A program made the translations under genes and the position numbers. The notes beneath the pieces are model-generated. The model did not search any database. It was not told the origin of the DNA and saw only the letters and a program-made list of their open reading frames with translations. A DNA stretch of 64,000 nucleotides, taken from positions 1 to 64,000 of the forward strand of contig CAZKBH010000018.1 of NCBI GenBank assembly GCA_964550795.1, written 5' to 3'. Numbering within the stretch: position 1 is the stretch's first letter; the number at the start of each line of letters is the position of its first letter. Of the stretch, positions 54,638-63,101 are shown in pieces. Source of the stretch: M3007 sp964550795 (GTDB lineage Bacteria; Bacteroidota; Bacteroidia; Chitinophagales; Saprospiraceae).

Positions 54638-57600
54638 TATACTTTATTCGCCCACCAGTTTTTCACCTTCCAGCCCAGCAAATACATCACGGGCAGAATG
54701 ATCAGCGTGATGAACGTTGCAAAGCTGAGTCCAAAAATGATGGTCCAGGAAAGTGGACCCCAGAAAGCAACCGAGTCGCCACCCAGGTAAATTTTCGGAT
54801 TTCCGGTGGAAAAAAGGCTGTAAAAATCAATGTTAAAACCTACGGCCAAAGGAACCAAGCCAAGAATGGCAGCCGTAGCCGTCAACAATACCGGGGTCAT
54901 ACGAATGCGCCCCGCTTCTACAATCGCCTCACGGACTTGCGAACCTCGTTCTCGAAGAATATCGGTGTATTCCACCAATAGAATCCCGTTTCGCACCACA
55001 ATACCCGCCAAGGCTACAATGCCCACACCCGCCATGATGACCGAGAAATCCATCTTGAAAATGGCCATGCCCAGCAGTACCCCGATGATACTGAAAATTA
55101 CTTCCGACATGATAATCAGGGTCTTGCCAATCGAGTTGAACTGCACCATCAGGATAATGAGGATGATGAAGATCGAAATGATGAGGGAGTTTCCGAGGAA
55201 CGAAGCGGCATCCAGAAATTCCGCGTCTTCGCCCGCAAAACCGACCGTCACGCCGTCTGTGGGAGGCCAGGAAGCAATGGCTGCTTTTACGGCATTCACC
55301 ACATCCGTTTGGCTCGGCTGATATTCAGAGGTAATGTTGGAAGAAATGGTAACAATACGCGATTGGTCCAGACGGCGAATACCACCGTAAGTCGTGGTGT
55401 ATTTCACATCTGCCAAAGAGGCCATCGGGACGGAACGAAGCACCCCGCCCATGTTCATATCACGGAAGGTAATGTTCAGATTTTCAACAGAATTGATGTT
55501 TTCACGTTGTTCGGGCCGCAAGCGAATGTTCACGGGAATTTCATCTTCGCCGTCTTTGAATTTAGTGGCTTCCTTGCCCAAAATCGCCGTCCGGAATTCC
55601 GAACCGATTTGCGCAGTGGAAATACCCTCGCGATTGGCGCGGTCGCGGTCAATCTGGATATTGATTTCAGGTTTGGAAATAATCATATCGCTGCGCAACT
55701 CCTCCACGCCGGGAATATTGAGCGAATCCAGGTGTCTTTTTACAGCAGAAGAAACGGCGATGAGTTGTTTGAAGTCGTCGCCACGAATTTCCACCGAGAT
55801 GGGTTTTGGCGAAGGGGGGCCACCTTGCTCTTGATCCACCACAATTTCAGCCCCCGGAATAACGCCTTTAGTCGCCTCGCGAATTTGGTCCATGTACGCT
55901 TTGGTACTCACGCCATTACGCTGGCCAAACTCCACAAAAGCAACCCCAATCTTGCCCTTGTTAGAGGTTGCAGACCGGTCGAATTGGTCTTCCGAAGCAC
56001 CGAGTGCCACGTTCGTGATAACCGACTCCACGATGGGATTGTTGTCGCCGACCACCTCCATTACCTTACGCTCCATCACTCGGGTGAGCGAGTCGGTCGT
56101 GTTGACTTCTGTACCCACGGGCAGGGTTAGGTAAACGTAGATAAAGTTTGGGTCGGCCTTGGGGAACAACACGATGTTGCGCTTGCCTGCGGCAAAAAAC
56201 ATGACCGAAAAAATGAGTAGACCGATGACGGAGGCCATCATCATCAAGGGCCGGTTGAGGGCAAAATTGAGGAATCCGGCGTAACTGCGCTGTGCCGCGG
56301 GCCAGCCTTTCGCCTGGAACCAGCGCACGGCTTTTTCGAGTACAAAACGGTAAAAAACCACGAACAAGCCAATGAAAACCATCAAATTGCCCATGAAATA
56401 GTTGCCGTTTGCATAGAAGTACAACAGAGAAAGCCCATACAGCACATAACCAAAAATGGTGCGGCGGCGTTTTTTGGCAGCCGGAAGTTCCCGGCCTTCC
56501 CGCTTGGCATCGCCCATAAACCATACTGCAAAAACAGGATTGACAATGTACGCCACCAACAACGAGGCCGTCAGGGTAATGATGACCGTAACGGGCAGGT
56601 AGTGCATGAATTTACCAAAAATACCACCCCAAAATACGAGCGGGAAAAACGGCGCAAGCGTAGTGATCGTTCCCGAAAGTACAGGCATAAACACCTCGCC
56701 AGTTGCCTTTTTGGCTGCTTGGATAATGGTCAGCTTTTTATCTTCATGGTAAATCCGGTGCGTATTCTCCACCACCACAATGGCATCATCCACCACGATG
56801 CCGAGGGCCAGCAAGAAGGCGAAAAGCACAATAAAGTTGAGGGTAAAGCCTAAAGTAGGCAGCACCATAAAGGCGATACACATCGAGAGGGGAACCGAAA
56901 GTGCCACAAAAATGGCATCCGTTGCGCCCATGAAAAACATGAGTACAAACGTAACGAGAATAAAGCCGATGATGATGGTATTGATCAGGTCGTGCAGCGT
57001 AACACGGGTGGCGCGGCTTTGGTCGCCGGTAATGCTCACTTCAAGATTAGCCGGGAATTCATTGGCCTTCATCTCGTCCACCACGACCTTGATTTTATCC
57101 GAAGCGTCAATCAGGTTTTCGCCCGTGCGTTTGATAACGTTGAGCGAGATGACGTTGCGCCCGTTGAGGCGGCTGAAACTTTCTCGTTCCTTATGGCCCA
57201 TGCGGACGTCTGCCACGTCTTTCAAATACATGATAGCTCCGGATTGAGAGCTGATGATGATGTTTTTAATCTCCTCCACATCCTTAAAATCACCGCGAAT
57301 CGAGACGGAACGGGTCATGCCGCCAATGTCCACATTGCCCGCCGAGATGGTCATATTTTCATAGGCCAATGCGTTTTCAATATCGCGAAAAGTGAGGCTT
57401 GCAGCGGCCATTTTATACTTGTCCACATCCACTTGCACTTCTTTTTCAAGCGCGCCTACGAGGTCCACCCGCGTGATTTCCCGCATTTCTTCGATGCGGT
57501 CTTTCAAGTCATCTGCATAATCTTTCAACTTATCGAGGCTGAAATCGCCCGCGATGTTGACGTTCATGATTGGAATTTCGGAAATATCGAATTCCGTGAT

Positions 57601-57993
57601 GGTAGGGTCTTCCAAAAGATCCGTTGGAAGGTCTCGTTGAGCCTTATCTACAGCATCTTTCACCTTCTGTTTGCACAGGGCCACATCCAGACTTGTGTTG
57701 AATTCCACAATCACGTTGGAAAAATCCTGCACGGAATACGAGGACACCTTTTTCACGCCACTGATGCCTTTGAGTTGCTTTTCAATAGGCTTGGTGACGA
57801 GCTGCTCCATATCGGTCGGGCTGGCACCGGGGTAAATGGTGGAGACAAAGATTGTTGGCACCACCACATCGGGAAATTGCTCCTTGGGCAGGGCATTGTA
57901 CGACATGATGCCTGCCAGCGTGATCAGCACCGTGATGATAAAAATCGAGGCACGGTTATCAATAGACCAACTGGTGGGTTTAAATTCTTTCAT
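54637..57993 (-). CDS. efflux RND transporter permease subunit (AcrB-like)
   Basis: 1118 residues, within the range for HAE-type RND pumps. N-terminal helix MKEFKPTSWSIDNRASIFII, then PKEQFPDVVVPTIFVSTIYPGASPTDMEQLVTKPIE (key: YPGASP..ME..V..PIE), the proton-relay helix with VDDAIVVVENTHR (tandem Asp), a duplicated second half, and VRNGILLVEYTDILRERG. It is a proton-driven pump spanning the inner membrane and periplasm; substrate (drugs, lipids, metals) is undetermined. The adaptor and TolC genes lie upstream on the same strand, but a 577-base insert with a decayed toxin-antitoxin pair separates it from the adaptor gene. Confidence 0.94.
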   Translation of the reverse strand: MKEFKPTSWSIDNRASIFIITVLITLAGIMSYNALPKEQFPDVVVPTIFVSTIYPGASPTDMEQLVTKPIEKQLKGISGVKKVSSYSVQDFSNVIVEFNTSLDVALCKQKVKDAVDKAQRDLPTDLLEDPTITEFDISEIPIMNVNIAGDFSLDKLKDYADDLKDRIEEMREITRVDLVGALEKEVQVDVDKYKMAAASLTFRDIENALAYENMTISAGNVDIGGMTRSVSIRGDFKDVEEIKNIIISSQSGAIMYLKDVADVRMGHKERESFSRLNGRNVISLNVIKRTGENLIDASDKIKVVVDEMKANEFPANLEVSITGDQSRATRVTLHDLINTIIIGFILVTFVLMFFMGATDAIFVALSVPLSMCIAFMVLPTLGFTLNFIVLFAFLLALGIVVDDAIVVVENTHRIYHEDKKLTIIQAAKKATGEVFMPVLSGTITTLAPFFPLVFWGGIFGKFMHYLPVTVIITLTASLLVAYIVNPVFAVWFMGDAKREGRELPAAKKRRRTIFGYVLYGLSLLYFYANGNYFMGNLMVFIGLFVVFYRFVLEKAVRWFQAKGWPAAQRSYAGFLNFALNRPLMMMASVIGLLIFSVMFFAAGKRNIVLFPKADPNFIYVYLTLPVGTEVNTTDSLTRVMERKVMEVVGDNNPIVESVITNVALGASEDQFDRSATSNKGKIGVAFVEFGQRNGVSTKAYMDQIREATKGVIPGAEIVVDQEQGGPPSPKPISVEIRGDDFKQLIAVSSAVKRHLDSLNIPGVEELRSDMIISKPEINIQIDRDRANREGISTAQIGSEFRTAILGKEATKFKDGEDEIPVNIRLRPEQRENINSVENLNITFRDMNMGGVLRSVPMASLADVKYTTTYGGIRRLDQSRIVTISSNITSEYQPSQTDVVNAVKAAIASWPPTDGVTVGFAGEDAEFLDAASFLGNSLIISIFIILIILMVQFNSIGKTLIIMSEVIFSIIGVLLGMAIFKMDFSVIMAGVGIVALAGIVVRNGILLVEYTDILRERGSQVREAIVEAGRIRMTPVLLTATAAILGLVPLAVGFNIDFYSLFSTGNPKIYLGGDSVAFWGPLSWTIIFGLSFATFITLIILPVMYLLGWKVKNWWANKV

Positions 57994-58008
57994 GTTATGG
58001 TTGATTTT

Positions 58009-58060
58009 TTACCCACCGAAGCCTTCCTGCGCGCCAAGTTTCGGCAGGCTGGGGCGAAGT
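58009..58060. repeat. degenerate copy of the dispersed TTTACCCGCC element
   Basis: TTTACCCACCGAAGCCTTCC, followed by CAAGTTTCGGCAGGCT, resembles the arms of the 25204-25273 hairpin. It lies at the edge of the insert between the efflux adaptor and permease genes. Confidence 0.45.
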
Positions 58061-58130
58061 GGGAGAATCTGATTGATGCGATGATTTAGTGAGGTTGAGT
58101 CAGGAAGACTAATTTTTGATGAAAAAGGGT

Positions 58131-58138
58131 TATTTTTG
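58131..58138 (+). promoter_or_regulatory. -7 box of the VapB-like gene
   Basis: TATTTTTG, an exact TAnnTTTG match, 17 bases before the ATG at 58156. The nearest TTTG lies only 12 bases upstream, so the -33 element is doubtful. Confidence 0.4.
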
Positions 58139-58155
58139 TGAAAAATTTCTCAACA

Positions 58156-58317
58156 ATGGGCGTAATTCATGTAAGGCTTGAAGTCTTGAACGAAGAAACA
58201 ATGGCTATTTTAGAGCAATTGGAACGACTGAATCTTATTCGGCTGGTAGAACAGCACCATACCCGGGAACGAAAAAAAAAGGAACTGGATAGGAGTTATT
58301 TCAAAAGAAACTGGTGA
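58156..58317 (+). CDS. small antitoxin-like protein (VapB position)
   Basis: 53 residues, too short for ordinary ORF lists: starts MGVIHVRLEVLNEET, continues MAILEQLERLNLIRLVEQH, and ends with a basic tail (RERKKKELDRSYFKRNW). It precedes the VapC remnant by 36 bases on the same strand, the normal antitoxin-toxin order, and opposite to the efflux operon around it. The N-terminal pattern (a short strand, then a helix around ILEQLERLNLIR) fits small antitoxins paired with PIN toxins in Bacteroidota. It may itself be truncated. No promoter-grade -33 box is seen. Confidence 0.6.
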   Translation: MGVIHVRLEVLNEETMAILEQLERLNLIRLVEQHHTRERKKKELDRSYFKRNW

Positions 58318-58353
58318 AAAAATGCTCCATCACGTCGAAAATTCAAGAAGCGA

Positions 58354-58553
58354 ATGGGAACGAAATATCTCCTAGATAGCAATGCAGTCATTGAACTGCT
58401 TAGCAACTCGTTTCCAGAACATATATCCTTACGCCAGATGCCATCATTGCAGCCACAGCACTCGTCCACAATCTTACCCTATTGTCTCGCAATACTCACG
58501 ATTTCAAAAATGTGCCAGGCCTGACAGTGCTCAACCCGCATACAATGGTGTAG
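58354..58553 (+). pseudogene. VapC-type PIN toxin remnant (internal deletion and frameshift)
   Basis: The start is a clean PIN N terminus, MGTKYLLDSNAVIELLSNSFPE, with the first catalytic Asp (LLDSN). About 75 bases in, the reading frame changes, and the other frame reads ILTPDAIIAATALVHNLTLLSRNTHDFKNVPGLTVLNP to a TAG at 58551, an intact PIN C terminus with the PDAIIAAT and SRNTHDF motifs. The whole is 200 bases, against roughly 380-400 for an intact VapC gene, so about half the gene, including the central acidic residue region, has been deleted and the ends joined out of frame. The toxin is dead. Confidence 0.85.
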
Positions 58554-58570
58554 ACCAGCACTTTGCGTTA

Positions 58571-59698
58571 TTAAAAAGCCACCGTTTCCCCATTGTTCAC
58601 ATCCTGGAAACCCGTAGAAATTACCCAATCGCCCTTTTTCAAGCCGCTCAGGATTTCTACCTGACCGTTGTAGTTCTGCCCCTGCTTCACGGTTATTTTT
58701 TTAGCAAGCGCCTGTTTTTCGCCTGTTTTTTCCGCCAAGAGCACAAAATCACCGTCTTCAGCCGTCTGAATAAGATTAACCGGAATCGAAACGGCGTTGG
58801 CACTTTGGTAATCCACAATTTTCATCACCGCCACCTGATTGGCACTGTAGCCGCCGCCAGGCAACGCACACTCCACCACAAAAGTCCGGGTCATCGGGCT
58901 GATGCTTTTGCTGACGTACGTGACACGGGTTGTGATTTCCTTGTTCATATCCGGGAAAAACACCTGCACCTGGTCGCCTTTTTTAACTTTCGCGGCATAG
59001 GCTTCCGTCACCTCCCCTTTAATTTTTAAGTTGCTGAGGTTCAAGATGTTGCAAAGCGGAATGCCCGGGGCAATCGCCTGGCCCTGCTTGAGTAGCACGA
59101 GATCAACCGTGCCGCTTTGGGGCGCGTAAATCTTGGTCATACTCCATTGCTCCTTGATGGTTGAAATGCTGCGCTCGATACTTTCCTTGCCACTTTTGGC
59201 TTGAATGAAAGCGACTTCGGTGCCGATTTTTTGATCCCACAAACCCTTTTGACGGTTGTAGATATCGGTGGCTGTGGCCAATTGGCCTTCTAATTCAGCT
59301 AGACTTTTGACCATCACAGCATCGTCTAGTTCGGCCAACAACTGCCCTTTGCGCACATTGTCGCCATTTTTAACCAATACCCGTTTGAGGGAGCCAGGCA
59401 TTTTAGCGGTAGCCATCACACTTTCATCGGCATCTACCTTGCCTTGCAGGTCAATGTAGTGGCGAAAAGGGGCAGTTTTAATTTCGGTCAGCCCTACGGT
59501 CCGAATTTTTTTGGTGGCCGGATTCGTTGCGCTTACCTGTTTTTCAAGGTCAGCGATTTGCACATCGAGTTTAGCTTTTTGGTCCTTAAGTGCAGCAAGT
59601 TGAGCCGCCGGATCCTTAGAGCCTCCGCCGCCGCAAGAAGCGAGCAGGACGATCATAAATGCGACGGATGTAAATTGGAGAAGGTGCTTATGTGTCAT
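58571..59698 (-). CDS. efflux RND transporter periplasmic adaptor subunit
   Basis: 375 residues from ATG at 59698. Lipoprotein signal with lipobox LASC (Cys22), then a glycine-rich tether. A short coiled coil (QLAALKDQKAKLDVQIADLEKQ) is followed by the biotinyl-lipoyl-like domain halves (GKVDADESVMATAKMPGSLKRVLVKNGDNVRKGQLLAELDD; key: VKNGDNVRKGQLLAELDD; and IYAPQSGTVDLVLLKQGQAI), a beta-barrel and a membrane-proximal domain (KKITVKQGQNYNGQVEILSGLKKGDWVI). It links the permease to the TolC channel encoded 30 bases upstream. Confidence 0.93.
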   Translation of the reverse strand: MTHKHLLQFTSVAFMIVLLASCGGGGSKDPAAQLAALKDQKAKLDVQIADLEKQVSATNPATKKIRTVGLTEIKTAPFRHYIDLQGKVDADESVMATAKMPGSLKRVLVKNGDNVRKGQLLAELDDAVMVKSLAELEGQLATATDIYNRQKGLWDQKIGTEVAFIQAKSGKESIERSISTIKEQWSMTKIYAPQSGTVDLVLLKQGQAIAPGIPLCNILNLSNLKIKGEVTEAYAAKVKKGDQVQVFFPDMNKEITTRVTYVSKSISPMTRTFVVECALPGGGYSANQVAVMKIVDYQSANAVSIPVNLIQTAEDGDFVLLAEKTGEKQALAKKITVKQGQNYNGQVEILSGLKKGDWVISTGFQDVNNGETVAF

Positions 59699-59728
59699 GT
59701 TGAAAATCAATTTTTTGTGTATAATAGG

Positions 59729-61171
59729 TTACTGGCCAAGCGCTTTTCTGATGGCCACTTTGGATGCGAGCAAATCAAATTGTGCCTGTAAAAGCCCTTG
59801 TTGAGCAGCATAAAGGCCGGATTCCGATTGCGTGATTTCAAAACTGCTGCCTACACCCGCCTTGTACTTCGTTTGGGTGGTATCGTAAATACGTTGTGCG
59901 AGGGAAAGGTTTTTTTCTTGATTGCGTACCCGTTCTTGTGCGTTGAGGTATTGTTTACGTGCGGCATCCAGCTCCAGCGAGATGGCGTTTTCGAGCATAC
60001 CTCTCTGAATTTCAATGTTTTGTGCGGAAATCATGGCCCGCTCCCGTTTTGCTTTGGTTCCGCCGCCATCGTAGATGGGAATGTTCACCGAAACACCGGC
60101 CACGGCCGAGGAGATGTAGAACCACTTATCAAAACCATCAGAATCTTTGGTGCCGAAACCGCCCTGGTAACTTGGCTGCCATTGCAGGAAGCCAGCCACG
60201 GTGGGCAAAAAGGGTTTGCGGTATAAATCCACCTCCAGGCCACTCAAATCGCGGCCTTTGAGGAGGAGAACATATTCCGGGCGGGACATAAAATCGGGGG
60301 CGGAGGTCAAATCCACATCACCGGAAGCGGCGAGCAGTTGGCCGGTATTGTCAGATAAACTGAGGTCGTTGCCCACCGGCATGCCCATGCTAAATTTCAG
60401 GGCATTCACCACAATTTCGCGCTGGCGTTCCAGGCTGCCGCGCTCGCTGCGAAGGCTGGAAAGGGAGAGTTCTAGCCGATCCACATCAAGCTGCTCGGCA
60501 AAACCTGCCTCATAAATGGCTTTGGTATCATTGAACAGTTTTTCAAGGTTGCCGATGTTCTTGTCCAGAATAGAGAGGTTGTCGGAAATGAGCAAGGCGG
60601 GGAGATAGGCATCTGTCACGTTGTTGCGGACCGTCTGTCTGGTTACGGCCAATTGATTGTCCACATACTGGCGGTAGAAACGCGCGGCGCGAACAGCAAG
60701 CAGATAAGAGTTATTGAAAATCAATTGATTGACCGAAACATTGCCCGAAACACTGTGCACCGGATTGAAAAAAATCTTGGAGTCCGGATCGGAGGCAAAG
60801 AGGTTGCCAAACACACCGTTGAGGTCGGTAATCTGGCTTTGGTTGAAATTGGGGAGTGCAGGTGCCAGATCAACCGGCCCGCTTGGACCGAACCCAAGCG
60901 CGCTGCTAGGCAGACCACCGCGCTGTATGAAGCCCGAATAGGTAGCGCCCGCAGAGAGCTGTGGAAGCCCGCTGGCCAGATTTTCTTTCACGCGCCAATC
61001 GGCGTCTTTAACCTGTAACAATGCCGATTTTATGTCCGGCTGGTTTTCCAGGGCATACTGGATGCAATCGTTGAGGCTCATGGCCGAACCGCCCTGAGCA
61101 TGTACGGTAGTTCCAATAGCCGTCATTAGCACGACGGCGATTAGAAGTTTTTGTGCGTATTGTTTAAGCAT
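59729..61171 (-). CDS. TolC family outer membrane efflux protein
   Basis: 480 residues with signal peptide (residues 1-25, ending TVHAQ). It has the two-fold repeated TolC helices: SLNDCIQYALENQPDIKSALLQVKDADWRVKENLASGLPQLSAGATYSG at the N terminus (key: ALENQPDIKSALLQV, GLPQLSAGATYSG) and the second repeat near ISLELDAARKQYLNAQERVRNQEKNLSLAQRIYDTTQTKYKAGVGSSFEITQSE (key: TKYKAGVGSSFEITQSE). It forms the outer membrane duct for the RND pump. It is the first structural gene after the TetR regulator (88 bases). Confidence 0.93.
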   Translation of the reverse strand: MLKQYAQKLLIAVVLMTAIGTTVHAQGGSAMSLNDCIQYALENQPDIKSALLQVKDADWRVKENLASGLPQLSAGATYSGFIQRGGLPSSALGFGPSGPVDLAPALPNFNQSQITDLNGVFGNLFASDPDSKIFFNPVHSVSGNVSVNQLIFNNSYLLAVRAARFYRQYVDNQLAVTRQTVRNNVTDAYLPALLISDNLSILDKNIGNLEKLFNDTKAIYEAGFAEQLDVDRLELSLSSLRSERGSLERQREIVVNALKFSMGMPVGNDLSLSDNTGQLLAASGDVDLTSAPDFMSRPEYVLLLKGRDLSGLEVDLYRKPFLPTVAGFLQWQPSYQGGFGTKDSDGFDKWFYISSAVAGVSVNIPIYDGGGTKAKRERAMISAQNIEIQRGMLENAISLELDAARKQYLNAQERVRNQEKNLSLAQRIYDTTQTKYKAGVGSSFEITQSESGLYAAQQGLLQAQFDLLASKVAIRKALGQ

Positions 61172-61259
61172 GGATAGGTGATTTTTTACGTTGAACGTGC
61201 TGCGCTTTTGCGCTGAATAAGTTTAGTTGTTGTACTGTTCTGACTGAAAGGGGAGCGAA

Positions 61260-61880
61260 TTACAAATGCATCCCCTCCTGTAGTTTTTCCTTCAATAATT
61301 GGCGGCCCTGATCCGAAACAATGCTGTAGAGGTAACAAAGAATACTCTCTTTAAACAGGTGGTCAAACGTGTAAGGTGGTTTGGGGAACCACACGTCGTC
61401 AAAAATGCTGAAAGTTTGGATGAGGTGCAGTTTGGCGATCACATCCAGATCAAAATCATCGCGGTAAAGTCCTTCCTCAACACCTCTTTGCAGATTGTCC
61501 AACACCACTTTGTACAAATACTCCCGCTGGTAAACCTGTACCCGTTCCCAGGCGCTTCGGTGGTATTTCTGAAGGTCGAAGATGAAGTTCGCTTTCATAC
61601 TCCGCATATCCTGAACATTGTCCCGGATCACCATCATCATTTCATCCAAAGCATCCGCGGCGGTTTGAGACATGACCTCGGCCCGCCGGCACTCGAGGTC
61701 GAGATGCCCTTCAATCACTTTATTAACCAAGTCGTCTTTGCTCTCTACAAATTGATACAAAGTTTTTTTGGAAACACCCAACTCGCGCGCCACATCATCC
61801 ATCGTGAGTGCTTTAATTCCAAACCGCAAAAACAACTCCGTTATCTGCTTCAACCATTTTTCCTGCTGTTCTGTAATCAT
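61260..61880 (-). CDS. TetR/AcrR family transcriptional regulator
   Basis: 206 residues from ATG at 61880 (MITEQQEKWLKQITELFLRFG); the ORF continues 66 codons upstream but the start is fixed by the promoter box four bases before it. The HTH reads FGIKALTMDDVARELGVSKKTLYQFVESKDDLVNKVIEGH (key: ALTMDDVARELGVSKKTLYQ), followed by a ligand-binding helical domain. It precedes the TolC-adaptor-permease genes on the same strand and most likely represses or senses for that pump. Confidence 0.92.
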   Translation of the reverse strand: MITEQQEKWLKQITELFLRFGIKALTMDDVARELGVSKKTLYQFVESKDDLVNKVIEGHLDLECRRAEVMSQTAADALDEMMMVIRDNVQDMRSMKANFIFDLQKYHRSAWERVQVYQREYLYKVVLDNLQRGVEEGLYRDDFDLDVIAKLHLIQTFSIFDDVWFPKPPYTFDHLFKESILCYLYSIVSDQGRQLLKEKLQEGMHL

Positions 61881-61884
61881 GCCG

Positions 61885-61892
61885 CAAAGGTA
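61885..61892 (-). promoter_or_regulatory. -7 box four bases before the TetR ATG
   Basis: Minus-strand TACCTTTG, then CGGC, then the ATG at 61880. The closeness implies a leaderless or near-leaderless transcript. Confidence 0.6.
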
Positions 61893-62050
61893 AACGCTGG
61901 AAACGTTTTTTGGGTAAATAGTTTCCGGGTTCTGGCAGCATTTTCGATAAACGTCGAATTTTATTCGTGCCAACCCGCTTAAATTATCGCCAAACAGAAC
62001 AATATTTACTTTCACTTGGTTTCCGTCCATCAAAAAAATAATCATTGGGC

Positions 62051-62058
62051 TACCTTTG
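62051..62058 (+). promoter_or_regulatory. -7 box five bases before the EamA ATG
   Basis: TACCTTTG, then ACCCC, then ATG at 62064, supporting that start over the longer ORF and again implying a leaderless transcript. Confidence 0.6.
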
Positions 62059-62063
62059 ACCCC

Positions 62064-62948
62064 ATGTCTGCCACGCATCGCGCCTACCTCGCTCTGGGTC
62101 TCATCTGCATCATTTGGGGCACTACCTACACTGCAATCAAGGTTGCAATCCTCGATTTCCCACCCTTTCTCCTGGTCGGGATTCGCCAGACGGCGGCGGG
62201 ACTTCTACTCTTGTTGCTGGCGATATTCAGCTCAAAAATCCAAATGCCCAGTCGGCGCTATATCGCCCTTCAATCGCTCACAGGACTTGCGACCATCACG
62301 GGTGGAAACGGATTTATCACCTGGGGAATGCAGTACGTTTCCTCCGGCGTGGCAGCGATTATTGGCTCGCTCACGCCAGTGGTGGTGGTACTGATTTCGC
62401 TCGCTTGGGGTGGCAAGGAGCGGATTCATATACGGATGATTATAGGTGTGTTGCTGGGTTTTGGAGGTCTTGCCCTGATCTTTCGAGAAGGATGGCAGGA
62501 TTTTGTTCGGCCTGAATACCGCTGGGGAATAGCCGGCTGTTTTGCCTCCTGTATCACCTGGTCGCTGGGCACCGTGATGGCCAAACAGTGGAATTCGCCC
62601 AACGTTTCGCCCTTGCTCAATGCGGGCTTACAAATTACAGCGGGCGGCTTGGGCGGCTTTTTGATGAGTTTCTTTTTTGATACTTCCTATGTCATCCACC
62701 ACACTACTGTGGGCTGGCTTTCAGTGGTTTATCTTGCACTCATTGGTTCTGCACTCGCATTTACCTTGTACATGTTTGCACTCAAACACCTGAGCGCTAC
62801 CATCACTTCCCTCTACACGTATATCAATCCCGTGGTGGCCATTTTAATGGGCTGGGCCTTTTTAGGCGAGGCACTTTCTGCCTGGGAATTGGCGGGCATG
62901 GCTGCCACGATTTTGGGGGTCTGGATTGTGAATTCAAAACGCAGTTAA
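62064..62948 (+). CDS. EamA/DMT family transporter
   Basis: 294 residues with ten hydrophobic helices in two EamA repeats, the drug/metabolite transporter plan. First repeat: GLICIIWGTTYTAIKVAILDFPPFLLVGIRQTAAGLLLL (key: IWGTTYTAIK, PPFLLVGIRQTAAG), then YVSSGVAAIIGSLTPVVVVLISL. Second repeat: GCFASCITWSLGTVMAKQWN and YTYINPVVAILMGWAFLGEALSAWELAGMAATILGVW (key: YTYINPVVAILMGW, GEALS). The substrate is probably an exported metabolite or amino acid. It is divergent from the TetR gene and could share its regulation, though only 183 bases separate the two starts. Confidence 0.9.
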   Translation: MSATHRAYLALGLICIIWGTTYTAIKVAILDFPPFLLVGIRQTAAGLLLLLLAIFSSKIQMPSRRYIALQSLTGLATITGGNGFITWGMQYVSSGVAAIIGSLTPVVVVLISLAWGGKERIHIRMIIGVLLGFGGLALIFREGWQDFVRPEYRWGIAGCFASCITWSLGTVMAKQWNSPNVSPLLNAGLQITAGGLGGFLMSFFFDTSYVIHHTTVGWLSVVYLALIGSALAFTLYMFALKHLSATITSLYTYINPVVAILMGWAFLGEALSAWELAGMAATILGVWIVNSKRS

Positions 62949-63101
62949 CATTCTCCGACGAAATTGCCATAACGCTTTGCGTAATTTGGCCGTTATTTGC
63001 TCTGCATTAGGGCATAACAGCTCTCTTATTGGGCTAGTTTTTTAAAAGTCCTTTTTAAGTTTTTGAATATCAATAATTTAAAAAGAATAATTTTTTAACA
63101 C

